From NCBI RefSeq assembly GCF_000017245.1, contig NC_009655.1:1178001-1242000 (forward strand): a DNA stretch of 64,000 nt, read 5' to 3'. The position numbers and the translations under genes were made by a program. This DNA is from Actinobacillus succinogenes 130Z (GTDB taxonomy: Bacteria > Pseudomonadota > Gammaproteobacteria > Enterobacterales > Pasteurellaceae). A model generated the notes under the pieces. The model did not search any database and was not told where the DNA came from. It worked only from the letters and a program-made list of their open reading frames with translations. Each line of letters begins with the position of its first letter. The first letter of the stretch is position 1. Positions 21,395 through 29,171 of the stretch are shown here, piece after piece.

Positions 21395-22879
21395 ATGTCA
21401 CAATCTAAACGCTCATTTAAATTTGCTCCGTTCGTCGTTTTTATCTCGGGGTTATGCACGAGTTGTGTCTTATCCGATTATTTTCCGAATACCTCTAATC
21501 GTGAAAATATTGATGTGGATTTGGCAACTCAGCAGGTTGAGCAGCAAAAACGCGAAGAGGCGGAACGTTTAGAGGCTGTGCGTAAGGCGGAAGAAGAGCG
21601 GCTGGCGCAGGAAAAACAACGCCAGGCGGAAGAAAAGCTAAGCAGCATTATCGGTGTTCGTCCACTGCAATTTAAATCGACTGTCGCTAAAATTTATGCG
21701 GATCGTGAATATGAACTATTGTGGACGGATTCTGCGGCGGAAAAACAGTTTTTACATGAATATGCCGCTATGGTTGCCAGTGGAATTTCTGTCCGTTCCG
21801 CCCGTTCTCTGGATTTAATCGCCGTCGAAACGGATAAACAAATTTACGATATATTGTTGACCGATGCATTTTTGGATTATCTTTATTACTCCAAAAATGT
21901 TACACAGTCAGCGCAAAACTGGCTGTATTCGGTGAATGGCTATCAGGCGGGAACGCCGGCGGATGAGGATATCGCATTATGGCTTGAAGCGGTAAAAAAT
22001 AATGAAAATCTTAATTATATCAATGGATTGCATGCAAATAACAGCTTGTATCAGCAAACTGTTAATCTTATCGCCGGTAATTTAAATTCCGTTAATAAAG
22101 TACCCGTCAACGATAATTATAAATTAGCTATTAATGCCCAGCGTTTGCGTATTATTCCGGATTTTTATAATGGGATATTTGTTAATATTCCAAGCTATCA
22201 GTTAAATTATTATCGTAACGGTCGGTTAACGTTAAATTCCCGTGTAATTGTAGGTAAAAATAATCGTCGTACACCGGTTATGTACAGCAAATTAAGTAAT
22301 GTGGTAGTCAATCCTCCTTGGAATGCGCCCACTCGTTTAATTAACGAAGATATTATTCCGAAAGTAAAGCGTGATCCAAATTATTTGGTACGCCATGGCT
22401 ATAGTATTATTGACGGGAAAGGGAATACGGTGAATCCTTATAACATCAATTGGGGCAGTATCGGTAATAAATTTCCGTATCGCCTGCGCCAGGCGGCAGG
22501 CGATAACAGCGCTCTCGGTCGTTATAAATTCAATATGCCGAGTTCCGATGCTATTTATTTGCACGATACGCCGAATCATGCCTTATTTAACAATAAAAAC
22601 AGAGCGTTAAGTTCCGGTTGTGTTCGGGTGGATAAATCGGATCAGTTGGCTTCTATTTTGTTAAGCGAAGCCGGTTGGTCATCGGATAAAAAACAACGGG
22701 TGTTAAACAGTAAAAAAACCACATCAGCCCCGATTCTGTCCGATAATCCGGTCTATCTTTACTATGTCACCACCTGGGTAGAAAACGGTAAAGTCCAGTC
22801 TGTACCGGATATTTACGGTTATGATCGGGTCGGACATCCGGATTATGTAAATTGGAATACGATTCAAAAATACTTATAA
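21395..22879 (+). CDS. ldtD: L,D-transpeptidase of the LdtD/YcbB family
   Basis: Periplasmic enzyme that forms 3-3 (DAP-DAP) peptidoglycan crosslinks. It is 494 residues. After an N-terminal hydrophobic segment containing cysteines (GLCTSC), a strongly charged coiled-coil stretch (residues about 48-85, EEAERL/KAEEERLAQEKQ) precedes the catalytic part. That charged insert is absent from E. coli LdtD as I remember it. The YkuD domain has IVGKNNRRTPVMYS, HDTPNH and the catalytic motif SSGCVRV with Cys409. It is 64 bp after prc with an uptake signal between them, and is followed by mepK. The substrates of LdtD and MepK match, which supports a functional unit. Confidence 0.9.
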   Translation: MSQSKRSFKFAPFVVFISGLCTSCVLSDYFPNTSNRENIDVDLATQQVEQQKREEAERLEAVRKAEEERLAQEKQRQAEEKLSSIIGVRPLQFKSTVAKIYADREYELLWTDSAAEKQFLHEYAAMVASGISVRSARSLDLIAVETDKQIYDILLTDAFLDYLYYSKNVTQSAQNWLYSVNGYQAGTPADEDIALWLEAVKNNENLNYINGLHANNSLYQQTVNLIAGNLNSVNKVPVNDNYKLAINAQRLRIIPDFYNGIFVNIPSYQLNYYRNGRLTLNSRVIVGKNNRRTPVMYSKLSNVVVNPPWNAPTRLINEDIIPKVKRDPNYLVRHGYSIIDGKGNTVNPYNINWGSIGNKFPYRLRQAAGDNSALGRYKFNMPSSDAIYLHDTPNHALFNNKNRALSSGCVRVDKSDQLASILLSEAGWSSDKKQRVLNSKKTTSAPILSDNPVYLYYVTTWVENGKVQSVPDIYGYDRVGHPDYVNWNTIQKYL

Positions 22880-22884
22880 TTTTG

Positions 22885-22916
22885 ACCGCACTTTCACGCT
22901 GTGTTGAAAAGTGCGA
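22885..22916 (+). terminator. Imperfect uptake-signal hairpin after ldtD
   Basis: ACCGCACTT (22885-22893) faces AAGTGCGAT (22908-22916), a one-base variant of the reverse signal, and ATTAAATTTT follows. It is probably a weak terminator between ldtD and mepK. Confidence 0.5.
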
Positions 22917-22993
22917 TTAAATTTTCCTAACGATGAACTTCAAATATTTCATTCTGTCATAGTTCAGTATGACTTTTCATTGAGAGATATAGT

Positions 22994-23554
22994 ATGGCCG
23001 ACATAAATTTAAGCAGACGTAAATGGTTGTCCCTCGGAGGAATTGCATTAGGTGCGGTAGTTTTGCCTAATTCCTTGTTGGCGGCGGTATCTACGCCTAA
23101 ACCAAGAATCATGCGTTTGCACAACATTAATACGGGAGAATTTTTTAATACGGAATTTTCGGAAGGCTCATTTATTTCGGCAAGCGTACAAAAGAAATTT
23201 GATTGGTTCATGCGTGACAGACGAAATAATTTGGTACACCGTATGGATCCGAATTTGTTCGCCAAGCTATATCGTATTCAAAGTAATTTGGGGTTGCGAA
23301 ATACGGAAATTCAGATCATTTGCGGTTATCGCTCACCGGCAAGTAATGCGGCAATGCGCCGTCGAAGCCGAGGGGTAGCCAGTAACAGTTACCATATTCG
23401 CGGAAAGGCGATTGATTTTCGCATTGACGGGATTGCGTTGAATCGGGTACATCATGCGGCAAAAAGAATGCAATCCGGCGGTGTAGGATTTTATCCGTCT
23501 AGTAATTTTGTACATGTAGATACGGGGCCTGTCAGAACCTGGCGCGGTAGTTAA
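22994..23554 (+). CDS. mepK: DUF882 murein endopeptidase MepK (YcbK), Tat-exported
   Basis: Periplasmic zinc metallopeptidase of the peptidase M15-like DUF882 family. The E. coli orthologue cleaves peptide crosslinks, preferring the 3-3 type made by L,D-transpeptidases. It is 186 residues. The N-terminus LSRRKWLSLGG is a twin-arginine signal followed by a hydrophobic core. Zinc-ligand motifs YHIRGKAIDFRI (HxxGxAxD) and FVHVDTG (HxD) are intact. The order ldtD-mepK-gloC is that of E. coli ycbB-ycbK-ycbL. The ATG at 22994 follows GAGAGA. Confidence 0.92.
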   Translation: MADINLSRRKWLSLGGIALGAVVLPNSLLAAVSTPKPRIMRLHNINTGEFFNTEFSEGSFISASVQKKFDWFMRDRRNNLVHRMDPNLFAKLYRIQSNLGLRNTEIQIICGYRSPASNAAMRRRSRGVASNSYHIRGKAIDFRIDGIALNRVHHAAKRMQSGGVGFYPSSNFVHVDTGPVRTWRGS

Positions 23555-23569
23555 AAAATCTGTTTTTTG

Positions 23570-23590
23570 ACCGCACTTTGTGCGGTTTTT
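23570..23590 (+). terminator. Compact terminator made from one uptake signal, mepK/gloC
   Basis: ACCGCAC (23570-23576), loop TTT and GTGCGGT (23580-23586) form a 7-bp stem directly followed by TTTT. It starts 16 bp after the mepK stop and ends 19 bp before the gloC start. Confidence 0.75.
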
Positions 23591-23608
23591 CCTTTTTTGA
23601 GAGAGCTA

Positions 23609-24241
23609 ATGAAATTAGATATTATTCCTGTAACCTCTTTTCAGCAAAATTGCAGTATTATCTGGGATGAAAAAGACATGAGCGCCGCCATTATTGATCC
23701 GGGCGGAGATGCGTCGAAATTGATTAAACGCATTGAAGAATTGAGACTTAACCCGAAAATGATTTTGTTGACTCACGGACACTTGGATCATGTTGGAGCG
23801 GCAATTAAGTTAAAGGCGAGTTTTGATTGTGAAATTTTAGGTCCGAATCAATTGGATGAATATTGGTTTCAAATGTTACCTCAGCAATCCCGTCAGTTCG
23901 GTTTGTTTGAGGTTGAAGCATTCTTGCCCGATCGCTGGTTAAATCGGGAAGGTGAAGTGATTAGATTAGGCGAATTGAGCTTTGAAGTGTTACATTTGCC
24001 GGGACATACGCCGGGACATATCGGTTTTATCGATCATGCTCATCATATAGCTTTTACCGGTGATGTGTTGTTTAATCAAAGTATCGGACGAACGGATTTT
24101 CCCGGCGGGGATCATACGGATTTAATGCGATCGATTAAAGAAAAATTATTTGCTTTGCCCGATGATACGGTTGTGATTGCGGGGCATGGTCCTTACACGA
24201 CAATAGGGCGGGAAAAAATACATAATCCTTATGTACGTTGA
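23609..24241 (+). CDS. gloC: Type II glyoxalase / metallo-beta-lactamase-fold hydrolase GloC (YcbL)
   Basis: Predicted hydroxyacylglutathione hydrolase that completes methylglyoxal detoxification by releasing lactate from S-lactoylglutathione. I start it at MKLDIIPVTS (23609), which follows GAGAG and matches the family N-terminus; an in-frame upstream reading would run through the terminator. It is 210 residues. Metal motif THGHLDH is at residues 55-61, and HLPGHTPGHIGF and FTGDVLFNQSIGRTD follow, ending with GHGPYTTIG. It follows mepK as in E. coli. An uptake signal lies about 37 bp downstream. Confidence 0.92.
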   Translation: MKLDIIPVTSFQQNCSIIWDEKDMSAAIIDPGGDASKLIKRIEELRLNPKMILLTHGHLDHVGAAIKLKASFDCEILGPNQLDEYWFQMLPQQSRQFGLFEVEAFLPDRWLNREGEVIRLGELSFEVLHLPGHTPGHIGFIDHAHHIAFTGDVLFNQSIGRTDFPGGDHTDLMRSIKEKLFALPDDTVVIAGHGPYTTIGREKIHNPYVR

Positions 24242-24343
24242 TAGTTGAATCCGTGATGAAAATCATGTGGAAAAATGACCGCACTTTGATGTTTATGACC
24301 GTTTACTATAAATTGAGCAAATTACGGTCGGTTTTGCAGCGAA

Positions 24344-24426
24344 TTGCTTAATCTCTAGGCGATTGGTATAATAATCCGGATTTTTTACAAAAAAGAGTTG
24401 ACGGCATAGGCTGAAATCAGCATAAT
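24344..24426 (+). promoter_or_regulatory. Two tandem promoters for the tRNA-Met/Leu/Gln cluster
   Basis: Upstream: TTGCTT (24344-24349), 17 bp, TATAAT (24367-24372). Downstream: TTGACG (24398-24403), 17 bp, CATAAT (24421-24426), then the discriminator ACGCTCC. The second resembles the rrn and ffs promoters in this window, including the AATACGC block. The first tRNA begins 47 bp later. Confidence 0.75.
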
Positions 24427-24473
24427 ACGCTCCGCAAAGCCGATGACGGTAACGCAATAAAATCTAAAAATAT

Positions 24474-24550
24474 GGCTACGTAGCTCAGTTGGTTAGAGCA
24501 CAACACTCATAATGTTGGGGTCACAGGTTCGAATCCCGTCGTAGCCACCA
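24474..24550 (+). tRNA. tRNA-Met (anticodon CAT, elongator type)
   Basis: A 77-nt gene with encoded CCA, nearly identical to E. coli elongator tRNA-Met (GGCTACGTAGCTCAGTTGG...). The anticodon loop is CTCATAA. It is first in a cluster of five tRNAs. Confidence 0.96.
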
Positions 24551-24569
24551 TATTTTTAATTTTTATTGT

Positions 24570-24652
24570 GCGGAAGTGGCGAAATTGGTAGACGCACCGG
24601 ATTTAGGTTCCGGCGCTTGTGCGTGTGGGTTCAAGTCCCTCCTTCCGCACCA
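24570..24652 (+). tRNA. tRNA-Leu (anticodon TAG)
   Basis: An 83-nt class II tRNA with a long variable arm and encoded CCA. The anticodon stem-loop is CCGGA-TTTAGGT-TCCGG, with TAG at 24604-24606. It lies 19 bp after tRNA-Met. Confidence 0.95.
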
Positions 24653-24680
24653 TTTCATTAGCTTGCATTCTTTTAGTAAA

Positions 24681-24755
24681 TGGGGTATCGCCAAGCGGTA
24701 AGGCACTGGGTTTTGATCTCAGCATTCCTAGGTTCGAATCCTAGTACCCCAGCCA
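24681..24755 (+). tRNA. tRNA-Gln (anticodon TTG), copy 1
   Basis: A 75-nt gene beginning TGGGGTATCGCCAAGCGG with encoded GCCA end and loop TTTTGAT. It is identical over its length to copy 2. Confidence 0.96.
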
Positions 24756-24797
24756 TACTGTCATATAATTTCTTGTGTATCTTAAGATAATGTCTAT

Positions 24798-24872
24798 TGG
24801 GGTATCGCCAAGCGGTAAGGCACTGGGTTTTGATCTCAGCATTCCTAGGTTCGAATCCTAGTACCCCAGCCA
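24798..24872 (+). tRNA. tRNA-Gln (anticodon TTG), copy 2
   Basis: Same sequence as copy 1, displaced by exactly 117 bp, with a shared flanking spacer. It arose by tandem duplication. Confidence 0.96.
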
Positions 24873-24914
24873 TACTGTCATATAATTTCTTGTGTATCTT
24901 AAGATAACGTCCAT

Positions 24915-24989
24915 TGGGGTATCGCCAAGCGGTAAGGCACTGGATTCTGATTCCAGCATTCCTAGGTTCGAATCCTAGTACCCCAGCCA
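24915..24989 (+). tRNA. tRNA-Gln (anticodon CTG)
   Basis: It differs from copies 1 and 2 only in the anticodon arm (CTGGA-TTCTGAT-TCCAG, anticodon CTG). It is again displaced by 117 bp. It decodes CAG, while the TTG copies decode CAA and CAG. Confidence 0.95.
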
Positions 24990-25092
24990 TTTCTTTCATT
25001 TTACTTTTCTGTTTATCTTTTTGCGGTTCTCATTGTAAAAAGTTTAAAAACAGGTAGAATCTGTTCACTCTTTTATACTTCTTATACAAATC

Positions 25093-26361
25093 ATGAATAT
25101 ACAAAATACCGAGAAATCATCTTGGAAATTAAGATTAGGGGCATTAGGCCCGGGGATTCTTATGGCATCCGCAGCGGTAGGCGGTTCACATATTATTATG
25201 TCAACTCAGGCCGGAGCAATGTACGGATGGCAATTAGTTTTAATTATTATTCTGGCGAATTTATTTAAATATCCGTTTTTCCGCTTTGGCGCACAGTACA
25301 CGCTCGACAGCCGCAAGACATTATTAGAGGGGTATTTGGAAAAAGGAAAACTCTATCTATGGCTTTTCTTTTTACTTAATGTTTTTGCAACAATTATTAA
25401 TACTGCTGCTGTAGGATTGCTTTGCGCGACAATTTTAACTTTCGTATTGCCTGTCACAGTCCCTATTCCGGTCTTAAGCTTAATTGTTATCACTGTAAGT
25501 ACCTTTATTTTATTACTCGGGAAATACCGTATTTTAGATAGCCTGTCTAAATTGATAATGATTACTCTGACGGTGACAACAGTGATCGCCGTATTAATTG
25601 CATTTTTGCGTAATGGTATACAAGGCGTAGCGCAATCCGATTTTGTCGCACCAACTCCCTGGAATCTTGGTTCGCTGGGATTGGGCTTTATTGTGGCGTT
25701 AATGGGGTGGATGCCGGCTCCGATTGAAATCTCGGCATTGAACTCCATGTGGGTAACGGCAAAACGCCGCTTGACCGAAATTTCTTACAAAGACGGGATT
25801 TTTGATTTTAATGTCGGTTTCATTGGTACTTCCGTACTGGCTTTAGTTTTTTTGGCTTTGGGCGCATTAGTACAATTCGGTTCCGGCGAGCAAGTGCAAA
25901 TGATTGGTGGAAAGTATATTGCACAACTGATCAATATGTATGCGTCGACTATCGGAGAGTGGGCACGCGGTTTAATTGCATTTATTGCATTTATGTGTAT
26001 GTTCGGTACCACCATCACGGTAATTGACGGTTATTCGAGAACCAACGTGGAAAGCTTACGGTTACTTCTGGGCAGTAAAGAAAGTTCGCCTAGAATTTTG
26101 AATATTGCCATTATTTTGGCCGCGCTTTCCGGCTTAGCCGTGATTTTTTACTTTAATAATGCGGTAGGTCCGATGTTGAAATTTGCGATGATTGCTTCTT
26201 TTGTTTCCGCACCATTATTTGCCTGGTTAAACTTTTCTCTGGTATTGCAAGGTGAACATAAAGTTCGTGGGGGATTGTTCTGGCTTTCTGTCGCAGGTTT
26301 GATTTTTTTGAGCGGATTCGCTATTTTATTCATTCTGAATCAGTCCGGTTTGTTAGCGTAA
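25093..26361 (+). CDS. Nramp-family transporter with atypical metal-site motifs
   Basis: A 422-residue polytopic membrane protein of the Nramp (COG1914) superfamily, with about eleven hydrophobic segments. The N-terminal GPGILMASAAVGGSHII (residues 19-35) aligns with the Nramp TM1 motif GPGFL...DPGN, but the metal-binding Asp-Pro-Gly-Asn is replaced by VGGS. In TM6 the usual MPHN is replaced by MPAPIE. The residues that bind manganese or iron in characterised Nramps are therefore missing. This clade is usually annotated as a divalent-metal transporter, but the substrate is uncertain. It stands alone after the tRNA cluster and ends at a good terminator convergent with uvrB. Confidence 0.8.
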   Translation: MNIQNTEKSSWKLRLGALGPGILMASAAVGGSHIIMSTQAGAMYGWQLVLIIILANLFKYPFFRFGAQYTLDSRKTLLEGYLEKGKLYLWLFFLLNVFATIINTAAVGLLCATILTFVLPVTVPIPVLSLIVITVSTFILLLGKYRILDSLSKLIMITLTVTTVIAVLIAFLRNGIQGVAQSDFVAPTPWNLGSLGLGFIVALMGWMPAPIEISALNSMWVTAKRRLTEISYKDGIFDFNVGFIGTSVLALVFLALGALVQFGSGEQVQMIGGKYIAQLINMYASTIGEWARGLIAFIAFMCMFGTTITVIDGYSRTNVESLRLLLGSKESSPRILNIAIILAALSGLAVIFYFNNAVGPMLKFAMIASFVSAPLFAWLNFSLVLQGEHKVRGGLFWLSVAGLIFLSGFAILFILNQSGLLA

Positions 26362-26364
26362 ATA

Positions 26365-26393
26365 AAAATCCTAGCTGAATGGCTAGGATTTTC
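26365..26393 (+). terminator. Bidirectional terminator between Nramp-like gene and uvrB
   Basis: AAAATCCTAGC (26365-26375), a 6-base loop, and GCTAGGATTTT (26382-26392). A-run on one side and T-run on the other suit both converging genes. Confidence 0.88.
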
Positions 26394-26405
26394 TTGTAAT
26401 TTACT

Positions 26406-28442
26406 TTACTCAAGTTTATCCAACATGAATTCCTGCCGTAGCTGATGTAGTTGATCGCGCATAGCGGCGGCTTTTTCAAATTCCAAATCTTGAGCGAATT
26501 TATACATTTGTTGTTCGAGTTTTTTAATTTGTTTTTGTAATTCTTTAGGGGTTTTAGGTAATTTATAATGTGCGGAAGAATTCTCAATTTTATTACGGCT
26601 TTTTCCTTTGTTTCTATTGGAATTTTGGCCGATATCCAATAATTCTCCTACTTTTTTGTTTAACCCCTGCGGAATAATGCCGTGTTCTTCGTTGTATTTC
26701 ATTTGTTTTTCACGGCGTCGGTTGGTTTCTGTAATGGCTTTATCCATGGACTGAGTAATGCGATCCGCATACAGAATCGCTTTTCCCTTCAGATTACGAG
26801 CCGCTCGTCCGATGGTTTGAATGAGCGAACGTTCGGAACGCAGGAAACCTTCCTTATCGGCGTCTAAAATCGCTACCAGTGAAACTTCCGGAATATCCAA
26901 ACCTTCCCGCAATAAGTTAATCCCCACTAAAACGTCAAATTCACCTAAACGGAGATCCCGGATTATTTCCACCCGTTCTACGGTATCTATATCCGAATGT
27001 AAATAACGTACCCGTACACCGTGTTCTTCCAAATAATCCGTTAAATCTTCAGCCATACGCTTGGTAAGCGTAGTGACTAAAATCCGTTCGTTTTTCTCCG
27101 CTCTTTGCCGCGATTCGGAAAGTAAATCATCCACTTGAATAGCTACCGGACGAATTTCAATTTCAGGATCCAATAAGCCGGTAGGACGGACAACCTGATC
27201 GATAATCTCCGAACCGGATTTTTCCAATTCATAAGGCCCAGGCGTAGCCGAAACATAAATAGTTTGCGGTGCTAATCGTTCGAATTCTTCAAAACGCAAT
27301 GGACGGTTATCTAATGCGGAAGGCAAACGAAAACCGTATTCAACCAAAGTTTCTTTACGGGAACGATCGCCTCGGTACATTCCTCCTATTTGCGGTACGG
27401 TAACATGGCTTTCGTCAATAATTAATAAACCGTCCGCCGGAACATAATCGAATAAAGTCGGAGGCGGTTCGCCTTCATTGCGACCGGATAAATAGCGAGA
27501 GTAGTTTTCGATACCGGAACAATATCCTAATTCGTTCATCATTTCGATATCAAATAATGTTCGTTGAGTGATTCGTTGTTCTTCCAATAATTTATTTTCT
27601 TTGATGAAATATTCGCGACGTTTAGCTAATTCCGTTTTAATTTTTTCTATGGCATCCAGAATTTGTTCGCGTGGTGTCACATAGTGGGTTTTCGGATAAA
27701 CCGTAAATCGCGGAATACGTCCAAAACCGGTACCGGTGAGCGGATCAAATAGACTTAAGCGTTCTATTTCATTATCAAAAAGTTCTATACGAACCGCCTG
27801 GTCATCACTTTCCGCCGGAAAAATATCGATAATTTCACCACGTACCCGAAATGTACCCCGTTGGAAAGCCTGATCGTTACGCGTATATTGTAATTCTGCC
27901 AAACGGGCTAAAATCTGACGTTGATCGATAATGGCGCCTGTTTGTAAATGTAGCATCATTTTCAGATAACTGTCCGGATCTCCTAAGCCGTAAATAGCGG
28001 AAACAGAAGCGACTACGATAGTGTCACGGCGTTCCAAGAAAGATTTGGTAGCGGAAAGCCGCATTTGTTCTATTTGATCATTTATAGAGGCATCTTTCTC
28101 GATGAAGGTGTCGCTACTGGGTACATAGGCTTCAGGTTGATAGTAATCGTAATAGGATACAAAGTATTCCACTGCGTTTTCCGGAAAAAATGTTTTCATT
28201 TCCGCATAAAGCTGGGCGGCCAGTGTTTTATTGGGCGCCAGTAACATTGCCGGACGGTTTAATTGCGCAATGACATTTGCAATGGTGAAGGTTTTTCCCG
28301 AGCCTGTTACGCCGAGCAAGGTTTGATGTGCCAAACCGTCGTTAAGATTTTCCACGAGTTTTGCTATAGCTGAAGGTTGATCGCCGGAAGGCTTAAAATC
28401 GGAATGAAGAATAAAAGGTTTCGTATTAATTTTATGTGCCAT
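26406..28442 (-). CDS. uvrB: Excinuclease ABC subunit B
   Basis: DNA-damage recognition helicase of nucleotide-excision repair, working with UvrA and UvrC in the cytoplasm. I start at [10 protein letters not shown] (28442), giving 678 residues, close to E. coli 673; a reading 14 residues longer crosses a candidate operator. Walker A GVTGSGKT is at 44-51. The beta-hairpin region has [16 protein letters not shown] box: [11 protein letters not shown]. Helicase motif VI is QTIGRAARN. The C-terminal UVR domain contacts UvrC ([20 protein letters not shown]). No strong ribosome-binding site is visible before the chosen ATG. A near-consensus SOS box lies 8 bp upstream. Confidence 0.96.
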   Translation of the reverse strand: MAHKINTKPFILHSDFKPSGDQPSAIAKLVENLNDGLAHQTLLGVTGSGKTFTIANVIAQLNRPAMLLAPNKTLAAQLYAEMKTFFPENAVEYFVSYYDYYQPEAYVPSSDTFIEKDASINDQIEQMRLSATKSFLERRDTIVVASVSAIYGLGDPDSYLKMMLHLQTGAIIDQRQILARLAELQYTRNDQAFQRGTFRVRGEIIDIFPAESDDQAVRIELFDNEIERLSLFDPLTGTGFGRIPRFTVYPKTHYVTPREQILDAIEKIKTELAKRREYFIKENKLLEEQRITQRTLFDIEMMNELGYCSGIENYSRYLSGRNEGEPPPTLFDYVPADGLLIIDESHVTVPQIGGMYRGDRSRKETLVEYGFRLPSALDNRPLRFEEFERLAPQTIYVSATPGPYELEKSGSEIIDQVVRPTGLLDPEIEIRPVAIQVDDLLSESRQRAEKNERILVTTLTKRMAEDLTDYLEEHGVRVRYLHSDIDTVERVEIIRDLRLGEFDVLVGINLLREGLDIPEVSLVAILDADKEGFLRSERSLIQTIGRAARNLKGKAILYADRITQSMDKAITETNRRREKQMKYNEEHGIIPQGLNKKVGELLDIGQNSNRNKGKSRNKIENSSAHYKLPKTPKELQKQIKKLEQQMYKFAQDLEFEKAAAMRDQLHQLRQEFMLDKLE

Positions 28443-28449
28443 TTTAGGA

Positions 28450-28469
28450 TACTGATCTCTTATAAAGTA
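28450..28469 (-). promoter_or_regulatory. Candidate LexA (SOS) box of uvrB
   Basis: The minus strand reads TACTTT...ATCAGTA over 20 bp. It has the TACT/AGTA outer symmetry of the SOS box TACTGT-N8-ACAGTA, with one arm CAG intact and the other CTT instead of CTG. It lies just upstream of the uvrB ATG and just after a possible -10 (GATAAAAT), a sensible place for repression. uvrB is SOS-induced in E. coli. Half-site mismatch keeps confidence modest. Confidence 0.45.
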
Positions 28470-28519
28470 GGTGTATTTTATCATATTTTTTACAGGATTT
28501 CAGACCGGAAAATCCTAGG

Positions 28520-28734
28520 TTTTACACAGGGTTAGAAAAGTCAAGCTGTGTAAGCGGAAATTTTGATAAAAATTTATTTTAAATTTTATGGAATTTTTTT
28601 AAGTTATTGAAATATAAGGAAATGTTATTTTGCGACCAATTTTAAGTTCGGTGAAAACAACCCTAGATTTTATAAGGCTTGCGGCATTTTCTCAAAAAAG
28701 AATTCACAGAGTTATCCACAGGTTGTGTGGATAG
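28520..28734. other. DnaA-box cluster in the uvrB - tRNA-Asn intergenic region
   Basis: The 464-bp gap 28485-28948 has no gene. It holds TTTTACACA (28520-28528, fits TTWTNCACA), a very AT-rich stretch (about 28557-28610), a perfect DnaA box TTATCCACA (28712-28720), and an inverted near-perfect box TGTGGATAG (28726-28734) only 5 bp away. An uptake signal follows immediately. It could be a DnaA-titration or regulatory site. GATC sites are almost absent, arguing against an E. coli-type oriC. Confidence 0.55.
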
Positions 28735-28775
28735 AAAAGTGCGGTTGAAAAAACGAAGTTTTTTGAATTTTAGGG

Positions 28776-28804
28776 TTGACATTCGGGAGTAAGATTATTA
28801 TTAT
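28776..28804 (+). promoter_or_regulatory. Promoter upstream of tRNA-Asn
   Basis: Perfect -35 TTGACA (28776-28781), a 17-bp spacer and -10 TATTAT (28799-28804), then a GC-containing discriminator. The predicted leader to tRNA-Asn is about 140 nt, with nothing recognisable inside. Confidence 0.7.
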
Positions 28805-28948
28805 TCGCGACCTATCAAAGTTAACTATGTTGAATTTATAGCTGAAACGATGGTGAATATTGAGCATAATATACTATCGGACGGTGAATCATAAAAAATA
28901 AAGAATATGTGTCATTTCGGCAAGTTAAGTTAGCGATTACAAGTTTAT

Positions 28949-29024
28949 TCCTCCTTAGTTCAGTCGGTAGAACGGTGGACTGTTAATCCATATGTCGCAG
29001 GTTCGAGTCCCGCAGGAGGAGCCA
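28949..29024 (+). tRNA. tRNA-Asn (anticodon GTT)
   Basis: A 76-nt gene with encoded CCA. TCCTCCTTAGTTCAGTCGG is close to E. coli tRNA-Asn. The loop is CTGTTAA with GTT at 28982-28984. The acceptor stem TCCTCCT/AGGAGGA is perfect. Confidence 0.96.
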
Positions 29025-29089
29025 TTTTTCTTTTGGTAAATGCTTATTTGTCTCCTTTGATAAGTATTTATAATCAACCAAAAGCTTTT

Positions 29090-29118
29090 AGCCCGAATTT
29101 TTCGGGCTTTTATTTTTT
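29090..29118 (+). terminator. Terminator after tRNA-Asn
   Basis: AGCCCGAA (29090-29097), loop TTT, TTCGGGCT (29101-29108), then TTTATTTTTT. Confidence 0.88.
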
Positions 29119-29171
29119 CAGCCCTATTTACTGGCATTTATTATCAGCAAGTTATAATCTCGGAGAGTACT

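Larger units (their letters stand above)
24681..24989 (+). repeat. 117-bp tandem repeat comprising tRNA-Gln plus spacer
   Basis: Three tRNA-Gln genes start at 24681, 24798 and 24915, a constant 117-bp period. The two spacers (24756-24797, 24873-24914) share CATACTGTCATATAATTTC and differ in only two positions near their 3' ends (TGTCTATT versus CGTCCATT). The third unit's anticodon arm has diverged to CTG. Confidence 0.93.

Noticed and set aside
24673..24999. A 108-codon minus-strand reading frame with three repeats of AGVLGFEPRN
   Set aside because: It is the antisense translation of the tandem tRNA-Gln genes, a well-known false protein in databases. The repeats match the 117-bp tRNA period.
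28485..28948. Chromosomal replication origin oriC
   Set aside because: DnaA boxes and an AT-rich block are present, but GATC sites are nearly absent, the boxes are few, and typical neighbours (mnmG, mioC, dnaA, dnaN) are missing.
28955..29137. Minus-strand frame containing SSCGTRTCDIW
   Set aside because: Antisense of tRNA-Asn, and no start signal.
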